DNA of 64,000 bases. It comes from Uloborus plumipes (Eukaryota > Arthropoda > Arachnida > Araneae > Uloboridae). Below the pieces are notes generated by a model. The model worked only from the letters and a program-made list of their open reading frames with translations. It was not told the origin of the DNA and did not search any database. A program made the position numbers and the translations under genes. The stretch is from NCBI GenBank assembly GCA_038373865.1, contig JAXGGA010005243.1, forward strand, positions 1 through 64,000, read 5' to 3'. Shown in pieces: positions 12,901 to 24,167 of this stretch (the stretch's first letter is position 1; each line of letters opens with the position of its first letter).

Positions 12901-15900
12901 AAGTGTGGTTTCTTCTGAAAACAATGATTGTTGATCAATCGGAAAAGTTATCCCATGAGTAGTTTCGTTACTCATTTCTGTATCTAGTGAAGGCTCGTTT
13001 TCTAAACTCGTTGTAGAAATCGTAGGCGTATGGTGCAAGATTTCAAAACTAGTTTTGCTACTTAAATCTGATATTATCTGATCACCTGGAATAACTGTAG
13101 TTTCGTCTGAGAATAACGAAGGTTCATTACTTGAAGGAGTCGTCCCATGAAAAGTTATGTAGTCATTTATTCCGGTATCTAAGACGGTTTCTTTTTCTGA
13201 AGCAATCGTAGCAGGATTAGTCTTACTATGTAAAATTTCATGACTATTTTTATCAGTTAGATGTATCATCTCACCATCTTCAATGACTGCAGTTCCTTCC
13301 GAAAAGAAATGTTGCTCCTCAGCTAGAATAGATGTCTCTTGAGAAGTTTCGTAAATACTTAATTGCGTAGAAATTTCAAAAGCACGTGTGTCATTATTCT
13401 CTTCGCTTTGGACACTTTTTCCTATACCTAATGATGACTCATTGTTTAAGCTCATAGCCACATCATGTAAGATTTCATAATTAGTTTTGTTGGTTAGACG
13501 TGACCGTGTCTTATCATCACTAACTGTAGCTTCTTCTTCAAAGAATGATAGCTCGTCATTTGGCGAGAACGTGTCATGTAAAGTTTCGTAATTCCTTGAT
13601 TCTGTTGAAGTTTCAAATTCATTTGTACCGTCCTCTTCGCTTTCGATACTTCTTTTAGTGCCTAATGGGGACATTTTTTCTAAACTAGCTGTTGTTATTG
13701 CATCCATATCATGTAAAATACCATAACTGGATTTGTCTACTAGATGCGATTCTATTTTATCACGTGTTGTGTCTGTAGTTATTTTTGTTAAGAATGTTTT
13801 CTCATCTGGAAAAGACGCCTCATATAAAGTTTCATTATAACTTGATTTTGTCAAATTTTGAAAAGCAAATGTATCGTTCTCCTCGGTTTGGATAGTCGTT
13901 TCCGTGTCTGATGAAAATTCTTCGCCAGCAGAAGCTCTTTGTTCGTTTCTAAACTTTCCATCATCTGTAGTTTCTTCGTTTGTCTCTCCTGTCGGAAAAT
14001 TATAGGGAACAAGTTCCTTTTCATTCATTGTTGATGGAGTAATTGTGCTTGTAAAATCTGAAAAGCTAACAATGTTACTGGTTGCTTTTGAAACAAGCAT
14101 ATCTTTATAACTGTTTTCATTATTTTCGATTTTCTCTGCTTCTTCACTAAACACTCCTATTTGTTTCGTAGTTAAAAGCGGCAACTCCATTTTATGTAAA
14201 AGACTGCTGTCAGTTTTTGATTGTATTTCGAAATTGAAATCATTATCGCCTGTTTCCATTTTTCCATGAAAAAAGTTTTCATGATCCGTGAAATTTGCAT
14301 CGAAAGTTTGGAGCAAAACACTGGAAATATTTTCTTCTTTTGGTGCAGCATGGGCTTCTTCATTTAAAGATGATACAGATGTCGTGCCTTCATAAACTTC
14401 ATAGCCATAATTTTCATTTAAGTTCGTTTCAGTGTAAAACGAATCGATGGTCGTCTCTTTGACTAATGAAATTTCTTCACTATCAGTTGCTGGCCTAAGG
14501 TTGCTTTCTGTAGTTAATTCAGTTTGTGCCGTAGTAGTAAAGTCTTCATTTTCCTTTAAGTTCAAAACCAGTTGAAGTTCTAGTTCACTATCATCAGGGT
14601 TGTTGGAAATGTTTCCTTCTGTGGTAGTTTCAAATTCAATGCTTTCATTTTCAAAGTGTTTGGAATCACTAGTAAAAGTACTATCTTCAAAATTTTTGAA
14701 ACTCATTGTGCTTTCTATGACCAGGCCCTCGTTTGTGGTTAAAGATGGAGTTAATGTAACTACTTCAGAGTCACTAAATACCTCGGTAGAGATACCTAAA
14801 ACATTAATTCTTGGTGAAAGAGCAGACTTTTTCAATTCATAATTTTCTGCATAATCGGTTGCAGCAAAGGGTGGTGCTTTTTTCAAGGATAGCTGATCAT
14901 TATTTGAAGAACGTAATGCTTCTTTTTCTGTACTCAAAGATTCTACAGAAGCAATGTCATCCTTAGGGGGCAATTGAAAATCATTTTCCATTAAAGTCGT
15001 ATTTTGTGATGTTTCGTTGTAATTCATTTCTGTACCCAATGTTGTCATTTCTACTTCAGAAGAATTTTTGTGTTTTACCTGTTCAGTGTTTCCAACGTCG
15101 CTATTGTCTGATATTTCAGTCGAGTTCAAAGTGAAATTGCTGATAATTTCAATTAACAGAGTGGTTTCCCTAAATTCAACGTTATCGTTAGTTATGTCCT
15201 CAATCGATTTTGGGTCAGAATCATAAAATTCTGTTGATATTTTGCTAGAATCGCCTTCATACATATCTGCGGAACTGACATGTTTAAGGTCTTCAGATTC
15301 AATATTTTCCTCAATTATATCGCCGTCTACAGAGGTTTCTTGAGAATCATCGGAAGCACTAAATGTCATTGCTAATTCTATTTCAGTTTCGGTAACAACA
15401 GGTGTATCTACTGTAGTATCAGAATCAGGAGTGACAATGGAAAACTTTTCTTTGTTGACAAAACTTTCATAACTTATTCTTTCTGAAGCTGTGTAATCAG
15501 TGACATCGAAATATGTTGTCGTAGGAATTGTCTCCAATATATCACTTTCTTCGTGAAATATTTTCTTTTTTTCAAAACTTGATGTGTTTTGGTTCAACTC
15601 AAGCATATCACGTGTTGTGACATTCTCATCGTTGGTATGTTCAAGAAATACTATGGAAGGATTTGAAATGTTTTTAACTATAGGCTGAGGTATCTCCTTC
15701 TGAAGTAGATACATTGTATCTTGATTAGTGTTTAGATTATCAGAAGGAGTTAATATTTCTAGATCTGTCGGAAAATTTGGCGTTGTGCTTGTCACAAAAT
15801 GTTTTGTATCTTCTGTTTTTGTAACTTTAAACTGGTGATCTATGCCAGCATTTGGAAATGTTGAATCAGTAATAGTCGCTTCTATAGTTTCTTTCAATTC

Positions 15901-18461
15901 ATCATATTTATTTAGCTCAGTGCTTGCTATTTCGCTATTTTTGTTTTCATCGATCTCTCCTAAAGTTGAATTTATATCTGGCGGTTTCTTTCTTGTTGAT
16001 GTTATGTCAGGTTTTATATTTATGTTCCCCATCGTATATTTATTCAAAAGAGACACGGGTTTTATGTTTTTGCTTTCATTTCTTACAGCAGTTCCGTTAC
16101 TTCTCTCTTCATAAAAAAATTGTTGATGTCGTAGAACAGTTTTGCTTAAATTTGGGCTGATTGTACTGTTTCCTAAGCTCTTGCTGCTAGCGTTTTCAAT
16201 CTTTTCAGTTTCTAAAACTAATTCTAAAGTCTTTTTATATTTATCTATTTTATAATCATGTAAATTTATATCAAGACTGGAATTGCCACTGTTGTCTTCA
16301 TTTATAATCATTACAGGTATCGTATGTTCAAGTTGTAATAAGCTATCTTCACTTACAGCTGTTAAAGGCTCTGTGTCTGTGGAAGTTAAATTATCAAAAC
16401 TTAAAACATATGCATTGTCCATGCTGTAAGAGAAATTTTTATTTTGGGTTGAGGTTTCGGAAGAGAGATCTCTCGGGTATAAGGTACTTTTTGTAGTCAT
16501 TTCCGTTTCGTAAGTAGTTTGCAGACTAGTCTTCAGCTCAATTTTATCTGCAGCGTTAAAATATTCAAAATCTGATCTATTGCCCGACAAAATTAATGAA
16601 TCAGATTTTTCTTGAATTAGAGTTTCTGAATTTAAATAGTCATCATCTTGCATTGTGGAGTCACCATCAGATATTTTAGCTCCATTAGGTAATTCAGTAG
16701 GAGCTTCAAAAATGTCATCGGAATTGAACATATCATTTTCAGTATTGATATCTGGAAGTTCTACAATATTTCTGACTGTTACTATATGATATTTTAGAGG
16801 GGCCTCAGTTGTGGTATCTGCATCCGTTAGTGTTGTCTCAAAATCTTCTAAGAAGCTCGACTGCACCTCATAGTTTTCTGCGGTACGGGAAATGTTACTG
16901 TTGTGAGAATTAGGTTTGACCAATGATTTTTGTCCTGTAGTTGGTTCATGTACGTTTAAATCTTTGTAGTCATCAATAGAAGCAGTTATATGGCGAGTAT
17001 TTTCATCCTTATCTGGTTGAAATAAATCATCAGACGAAGTATCCATTTTGTCGTCAAACTTCTTAGTATAATTCTGTAATATTTCTGAGGAATTTTCAGT
17101 TGAGAATAAAATTTCGGCATTCAGTCTTTTTTCAGGATTAGTTTCCATTTCAGTTTTGGGTTCTGTGGTAACAAACTGAACTTCTTCTAACTGCTCCTCC
17201 TCTTGAGCAATTTCTAAAAGATGATCATTTTCAAATTTAAAATTATCGGAAGATGTTGAAGTAAAATTTTCACTGTAAGGATCTGGTGAGGTATAAAGGT
17301 CAGCTTTGTTAGAATTTTCTTTAAAATAACTAATAATTCTTTCTGTTGCATTCTGTATACCAGAGCTGTTGTTTTGAAAATTAAAATCAATAACAAACTT
17401 TTCTTCTGCAGTTGATTCTTGTTCATCAAAGTTTTTGTACTCATCAATAAAGGAATTTACTGCATGAGTATTTTGATCGTTCTCAGATAGCAATAAATCA
17501 TCTTTCAGTTTGTCACTAGATCTCTCTGAATAGTTTGGTAACGTTTCAGAGTAATTTTCAATTGATGTTTCAATGTTTCTCAAATTTTCGTAATGACTTT
17601 TCAGCTCAGTTTTCGGTTCTGTGGTAAAAAGCGGATTTCTACCTAGATTCTGATTTTCTTGAGTAATACTTAAGTAATGATGGTTTTCAAGCTCTACGTC
17701 ATCTTGTGATCTCAAAGTATAACTTTCACTGTCTGAACCTGATGAGCTGTTAATGGCAAGTTTGTCATTACCTTCTTCAAAATAAGTATGAATATTTTCC
17801 TTTACATTCTGTGAAGCATTATCGAAGTTGTTTTCGGTTTCAAGAAGAGATTTGTGTAAGTTCTTTATCACTTCTGTCGTTGATGATTTTTCAATAGGGA
17901 TAGTTTTATCAAATTCTTGCCTATTGTTTTGCATATTTGGGTAATTATTGCCATTTTTTTCAACACTTTCCTTTCGGGTGTTTTCTGGGAAAATTTCGTC
18001 GCTTTCAATGTCTGGTAAATCTGTCGAGTTCTCTAATGCAAAATTATTTGTAATTTCAGAAAACGATAGCATCTGAGTATTTAATAGTGTTTTATTTGTC
18101 ATACTACCCACATATTCTAAATTGGAAATGTATCCACTATCTGACCTAATGCTTGATTTGGCGCTAGAATTGTCTGAGATTTTCAAGTCAGGTTTCGCAA
18201 CCACTGAAATCTGTGACACAGTCCTATTTTTCTTTTCAGAATAGTCATCATTAATTAGTACAGCGGGTTCTAAAAGGTGCGTTTCAACTGAACTACTTTC
18301 TAGAGTAGTTAAATGAAGCTCATCTGAATCTTTTGAAAAGATAATTTGAGAATTATCCTCTTCTAAATATGGAAGGTGAAGTGTTGATTCTGAGAAGTTG
18401 TGATGATGATTCGTTGAATTAGAGAGTTCATGTGCTTCTGTGAATTCATGAAAAGAGTTTT
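3901..18461 (-). CDS. Exon 2 of giant secreted S/T/N/E-rich protein (14.56 kb single exon)
   Basis: The exon is one open frame of 4,853 codons plus two leading bases. The 5' edge is the acceptor TTTTATTTCAG at 18462; the frame is closed by a stop just upstream, and the first full codons read NSFHEFTEAHEL. The 3' edge is a consensus donor (AAAGAA|GTAAGT) at 3900; reading through it hits a stop at 3877. Exon 1's phase-1 donor supplies G to make GAA (Glu). The product is acidic and very rich in Ser, Thr, Glu, Asn and Asp, with dense N-x-S/T sequons, few Gly, Pro and Trp, and I saw no cysteine until SLCNVMNG near the exon's end. No globular domain or membrane segment is visible. This suggests an extended, disordered, heavily glycosylated mucin-like extracellular chain; function is unknown. 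Its low Gly/Pro/Ala argues against a spidroin or known aggregate glue. No transposon interrupts it, unlike its introns, implying selection to keep it open. Confidence 0.88.
7200..8400 (-). repeat. Diverged long-period repeats in the C-terminal half (coding)
   Basis: Recurrent landmarks DYFAKDTSTEISTTDSFNLV, SFDSLTEKTATFTE and DFFTEDTSTEASIKSSFNFI occur at about 8.39, 7.89 and 7.49 kb. Each is followed by a Glu/Ser-rich stretch with ETV/EVF and P-F-x-S. This looks like an old internal duplication with irregular spacing. Exact unit borders would need a self dot-plot. Confidence 0.55.
11287..13015 (-). repeat. Nine ~64-aa tandem units with alternating A/B higher-order structure (coding)
   Basis: Nine consecutive units of about 64-65 residues start with variants of SLENEPSLDTEM or NFENEPLQDTEM. 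They continue through NETIHEMTFP, DEQSLFSEETT and PxDQTMS. The unit ends alternate: A-type LNDKSRNFEIL and B-type LTDKTSFEIL. Eight of nine follow A,B,A,B order and the ninth is B-like, implying that a dimer of about 129 aa (387 bp) was amplified. More diverged relatives (e.g. TNKTNYEILHD, TNKTSYELLHG) flank the array out to about 13.7 kb and 10.85 kb. Most units keep Asn-x-Thr/Ser sequons. Confidence 0.85.
16905..17830 (-). repeat. Two-copy ~150-aa tandem duplication near the N-terminus (coding)
   Basis: Two adjacent segments of roughly 155 residues align through matching landmarks. The first has YFEEGNDK, FTTEPKTELK, SETLPNYSERSSDK and FIDEYKNFDEQESTAEEK. The second has YFKENSNK, VTTEPKTEMET, SEILQNYTKKFDDK and SIDDYKDLNVHEPTTGQK. 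They are far more diverged than the central array, so this duplication is older. Confidence 0.78.
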
Positions 18462-19291
18462 CTGAAATAAAACAGGTTGATTTAGTTTATCGTAAATTTT
18501 GAACAATCATTATGTGCAATAATTTTGAAACACGTTGAGAGTTATGCTAGCTTCTGTTCGGAAGTACTAAAACAACTGTCTCGTCTCTTTGATTTTGAAC
18601 CTATGCAGTATGTGTAAAAGTGGAATGATTAAAGTTATAGCCAAGCCAGAACCAGAAGAAAAAACCAATTTTTGTGTATGTTTCTCTTGATCTGAAGTCA
18701 ACTTAGCGTAACATTCAAATGAATATGGGACTCGTTACAAAGTAGAATTTCTTTGTACTAACATCTACAGTTAGAAAACACAATGCCAGTAAAACATAAA
18801 TAAATGAATTGAGTAATGCAGTTGTATGGAGTCTCAACCTACGCGAGGATGCGTTCTAAGACCCCTGGCGTAAGTCGATATTTCGCGTTGTGGGAAGTAT
18901 TTTTTATTTAAAAATTCTACTTATTTTAGAAAATTTGTAAGCACTCCTAAAATTGTTTTAAACCATTTTTTAATTATATGTAACCGTTTGTTTCAAAGTA
19001 CTGAATTTTTACTTAGTTATGTATATATATTAAAAAGAAAGAAATAGTTGCACTTCGTTAATGTCGTCCGAAGTGAAAACTTGAACAATTACATGTATCT
19101 TTGTTGAATCGTTAGTGGTTTTTCCCCATCTCAAAAAATGCCAACATGCATGTGTATCTATGTTCATACATACGCAATATATGTATACATTCAGAGGTGT
19201 CAGCAATGGTACCTGTCTCGAGTTCAATTGTTTTTCCCCATCTCAAAAAATGCCTAGTGCACTTAAAGAAGTTCACTTCAAAGAAGCTGTG

Positions 19292-19523
19292 TACCGTAAA
19301 TCAGGGTTACTTGGACCCTAGGGGGTTACTTGAGCCCACTACAATAAAATGATAAAATCTAGGTTTGGTACCTACTAGTTGAAGACTTGCACGTAGTTCC
19401 TCGTTTCTCTACTAGGTAGAAGCCCTCTGCAGTCTCTAACGCTAGTACCAAACCCAGATTTTATCATTTTACTGTGGGCTCAAGTAGCCCTCTTCTGGGT
19501 CCAAGTAACCCTGATTTACGGTA
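19292..19523. mobile_element. MITE, copy B (TA-flanked, ~232 bp)
   Basis: TA-bounded element with well-preserved terminal inverted repeats: CCGTAAATCAGGGTTACTTG at the left and its reverse complement at the right. Subterminal inverted segments include AAAATGATAAAATCTAGG / AGATTTTATCATTTT. The core matches copy A at 166-375. This copy has the better ends and best defines the family. Non-autonomous, no coding capacity. Confidence 0.88.
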
Positions 19524-22094
19524 CTATTCAACATAAAATACTGTTGCAATGCACAAAATCAATGATCAATTTTATAGAGAAAGACATAAATTAGAACAGA
19601 ACGGTACATACACAGTATGTAGTAATTTAATAAGATGCAGCACTACGATAGTATTGTACAGTAGACACAGTAATTATACTTATAACTTAATAAATTAAGA
19701 TGATGATGAGATTTATGCTGAGCGATCAGATGGTTATCAGCCTTCTTTAACTTTTTTTTTTTAAATTGTCAGAAATTTTCGCTTTTTCTTCCATGTTCAC
19801 AATTTTAGATAAAACAGCTCGCTTATAGGTGCCATTATATTTCATCAAGTTCCATGTTCCGAATGAGAAAAAAAAAAAAGAATGAAAAATTCACAGTACT
19901 TATTTGTATGCACTAACTAAGCAATGTTTAGACTAGTACGACGTAGGAACCGACTTTCAGTAGAGAAAAGATAAAAGTTTATTCACGTAACCAGTATTTA
20001 GCACCCAATAACGAAGCAGATACTTACGCCCCGCAATTACTATCCGCAATTCTTCGTGTTGTAGGCGAGGAATTCGCATTAGCTCTAAAATTCGTTACTC
20101 GAGTCCACTGTATATCTGTTTCGTTTTCAGAGTAAATTAGGGTGGTAAGACGCTTAATTCTTCTGTTTTACAATTCAATCTCTCTCTCGAAAGCTCAGAA
20201 TAAGCAGTTTATTTTGGATCATTTATTTAATATACACACACATACAAAAAAAAAAAAAAATAAATAAATAAATAAAAAAAATAAAATTAAAAAATAAATT
20301 AAAAAAATAAATAAAAAACCCCCTCTTCCTACGCATGTAAATACTGCTGATCCTGCGCAACTTGAAAAATAAATAAAAACCTTTTGCATTTTTAATTAAA
20401 AGGTTTCCCATGTTATTTACCTGTTTATTATTTTTTTTCAAAATGATAGCAAATTTAAATTGTTAAAAGATAAATAAATTAAAAAATCAACAACCTGTGA
20501 GCATACGATAATAAATTAAAATGATATATGTGTGGTGTGGATTGTATTATTTCTGAATTATTCTCATCTAGATATTCAACAAATCTTGGATTAAAATAAC
20601 AAAAATTAGTCAGGAAAATAAAATAATGAAATAACAAAATTTATACTTTGTTTTATAAATTTCTCAAATTAAAATGTATTTTGAATGGCTAAAATTACAA
20701 AACCTAAAAATAATATGGTAAAAAATGAGATCGAAAGTGATGAGTCTTCTTAACATTCAAACTTTATAATGAAATAAATGAATGAATTTTTAGCCACAAA
20801 GTAAAGAAATGTTGACACGATCTACTTCACAAATAATAAATAAATATTGTAATGAAATTAGAACCAAATCATTAAATGAAGTTATAAAATCAAAATCCTG
20901 CTATTTTAACAAAATTATAAACCTAAAACTATGAACAGTAGTACTTAATATTAATCGACATAACGAGAAAAAGTAGAAAAACAGAAAAAGAAATAACCAT
21001 GATAAATATAACGCAGAACTTTTCCCAGTTCTTATACGCCACAGATAAAGTAGACTGAGTGACATGACTCAAGTCACTCAGAAACAAAGTCAATGGAATG
21101 TATGTGCTACAAATCATAATATTTACAACCAATGTTTTTTTTTCTCCAAACGTTCATTTTTTGTGCTCCATGCTGCTCTGGAAAATTCTAATTTTGCAAA
21201 TTTCTGTCTATCTTTTCAAATTTTTCTTACTTATGTTAAGATAATGCAAAGAGGACAAACAAGATCATACAATAAAAACACCCAGAAACCGTAAAGCAAA
21301 AAGAAAAAAAAAGAAAAAAAAAAGAAAATAGGAAAAAAAAACAGCATTCGTTCAGTAAGAAATCTGAGCAAATGTAATATTTAAAAATTAAATCTTGGGT
21401 AAGGTGGACTAAGGTGGGCAGATTAACTGTATCTAAAATCGCAGTTTTTGACTTTTTATCGTACCAGTTTTGGTTTTATTTCCTAGGTAGAAGAATGAAC
21501 TTCAAAATCAAAAGTGATTCTTGCGTTATTACAAGCCTTATTAAGAAACGCGTTATTATCAAAAATTACAAACGCTAGAAAACCTTCTTTGCTCTACCAT
21601 TAGGCCTAAAGCGGGTAAGTTTAACTAATTGTGATTCGGTAGATTTGTCCGTCAAATATGAAGTAATAAATGTTTAAAGCAACTGAATAACTAACTGCCA
21701 TTACATTTTTTTAAAATTATACATATCCAATTTAAATTGAAAATCTAAGTTAGCACATTTGTTTATAAAATATAAAGAAATAATTGATCAAATCAATAGA
21801 CCTGCTGATTGCCATCATAAAAATGTTTTGTTTTTCGCTTATGTTTATTAACCATCTATAAAAATACATGAAAATTAGTATCGAAACAAAGCGGGTATAC
21901 CCATTTCGCCCGTAACAAAGTTTTGTATTTTAATAATTATAACCTTAAAAAAAAATAAATAAATAAACGGAATGACCATCGAAGTTTATAGGTGGATGGT
22001 GTCCGAATAATGCAGTAATACTGAATATAAAAAAAAGTTGGTTTTCAACTAATCACAAGTTACATACCTTCAGTTTTTTTTTTAAATAAATTTT

Positions 22095-22135
<41 letters not shown>

Positions 22136-23644
22136 GTTTAATTATTTACTATTTTGAACCTGATTACTCCATGACGCTTCATCATTGCTTCTCTGAGACT
22201 GCTTAAAATTCGGGAGTATTCATTTGAATACGACAAAGGTGTGCATCGGCGCTTGTGCGCCATGCGGTGGCATACGAATGACTACCCGCTTTCCTCGACC
22301 AAACCGTTTTAAGCTATCCTTTCCTATTGCTTAAAAATGCAATATAAAAACAAATAAATAAAAAACTAAATAACCTTAATTTTAAGGAAAACAAAATTAA
22401 CGCTAAAAATACTTTAACTGAACTCATTTAAATATTACATAAATTCTTAAATTAGATTTATGATTTATAAAAACGTCTTTATCTATCATATCTCACGTCA
22501 GAACATAAAATCAGCTCGCCGCGATGAGTAACATACAGTAAAGCTATGCATCAATTAACAATCATACATTGGATCATGTTATTTTTATCTACCAATCTCA
22601 CGGATAAATCATTTGAGAAACATCAGACCTTGGCAACGTAACCCCAAAGGGCAATTTTGATGGCTCAATAAAAAGGAAGAAAATATGAGTTTCGTCCTTT
22701 TTCATAATTTTTGATAGTCATGAAATCAGTTAAAAATCCATAACTTAATTAATTTTTTTTCGTTCATAATTTAAAAGAGAATGAAAAGTTTATTAACAAC
22801 AAGATATTTTTCAGACATGTAACTGAAATAGAATCTCGAATAAAGCAACTTCCATCACTCTTTCTTTCACTTGAAAAACAAGTTAAAATACACCAATAAT
22901 AAGGTAAATTCGTTAACAATTTATTACACATTAAAAAATTAAAAACAGCAATCTCTGTCTCCTTCAAAAAATATTTGTACTATTTTATGTTAAAGATTCA
23001 CCAAACATATTGAACTCGAAACTTGCGTCTGCCGTGGTATGCAATCGAAATGCTAATCGAGACGTGAACCTCTTTCGAAGGCCATGTTCCAGTTTTCTCA
23101 GATGTTAAAAATAAGACGAACAGGCCAGCAAACATGGAAACACTGAAAGTGATTCATAAACATTCAACTTCAACTAATAATAGTGCATTCCATAAATTTT
23201 ACTTTTTAACTTCGAAACATTTTTTGCACTGTTGTCACATTAGTGACGTCATTACGGATAAAAATTGATTTACATTGCAAAAGTCTAGCTCAAAAACATT
23301 TCATGGCCTGTCACTTTTTTGTTTTACGTACTTATCGACCAGTGTATTTTAAGTAGAAAAAAATAAATACAAAGCTGTCGTCTTTCCTTAGTTTTGGCTC
23401 ATGGTTAGAAACGTAAGAGGGTGAGCATTTTTGGAGCCAGAGGAAACAAAAAAAAAAAAAAAAAAAAGAAAACATTGTTACACACATACACATATGTAGT
23501 TTTTGACTATCAGCTTGATTCGCACTAGAAAATATAAAATGAAATAAATATATAATTTTTTGATGACAACAGTCAAAAATTTCAGTTGATCTAATTATAT
23601 CTTCATATGTTGATTAATTCTAAAGCAACAAATAAAATTTAAGT
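19524..23644. other. AT-rich intronic stretch with low-complexity tracts
   Basis: No gene is visible. Low-complexity patches are A-rich DNA with AAATAAAT runs at about 20246-20318, an A/G tract at 21297-21340 and a TA microsatellite at 22097-22132. Fragments reading AAAGCGGGTAAGTTTAAC or AAAGCGGGTATACCC (about 21608 and 21890) resemble ends of the GGGGCAAAGTG repeat family seen elsewhere, but no full element could be bounded. Confidence 0.5.
22097..22132. repeat. (TA)n microsatellite
   Basis: About 18 uninterrupted TA dinucleotides in intron 1. Confidence 0.95.
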
Positions 23645-23700
23645 TAAAAATTTGAGAGACGAAGTAGGCGGTACCGACTATTCGGTCTCTCAAATTTTTA
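23645..23700. repeat. Short perfect-stem hairpin (56 bp)
   Basis: Arms AAAAATTTGAGAGAC and GTCTCTCAAATTTTT flank a ~25-bp GC-richer loop containing GGTACC. Could be a minimal inverted-repeat element or solo termini of a transposon. Confidence 0.8.
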
Positions 23701-24167
23701 CTTGTTTCTAGCAGGATACTACTAAAACTTGTGAGCTGAGGTAAAATGCTGTTACAGTATTATAATCTGAGTTTAATAACGATTACATCCATGTATTTAT
23801 ATGCGCGATTGTGAAACTTTTTGACAGGTGTATAAGTTGAAACATAAAAAATTGCGTGTTTTCCTTTATTGGACCGAAATTTTTTTCTTATATTGGACCG
23901 ACGGTCCAATTTAAGAATATGATTTTAAACAAGACTTTTTGTGCGTGGTAACATAAAATAAGTGACTTGTCTAATTTAATAGCGTAGTTAGAATTATTTT
24001 AAGCATACTTTAACACTGATTCACGATATCATTTAAACAATTTTTATGAAGCACATTTTCTAGAAGCTGCAACTTCTTAAAATGTATATTTTTTTTTCTC
24101 TTCATCCTTTAAGCTGCAGTTTCAGGTTGTTAAACATAGTTATTAACTTAAATAAATTTGTGCTAGT

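Noticed and set aside
4289..17447. Plus-strand and other-frame open frames across the giant exon
   Set aside because: They are antisense or shifted shadows of a low-complexity S/T/E-rich frame and carry no motifs.
3877..18219. Reading the giant frame as a complete 4,780-aa protein starting at 18219 and ending at 3877
   Set aside because: The start would be GTG, the frame continues upstream to an acceptor at 18462, and the last codons before the stop lie past a consensus GTAAGT donor, so both ends are splice sites.
3901..18461. Spidroin or spider aggregate glue gene
   Set aside because: Single giant exon is reminiscent, but the Gly/Ala/Pro-rich motifs and conserved terminal domains of those families are absent.
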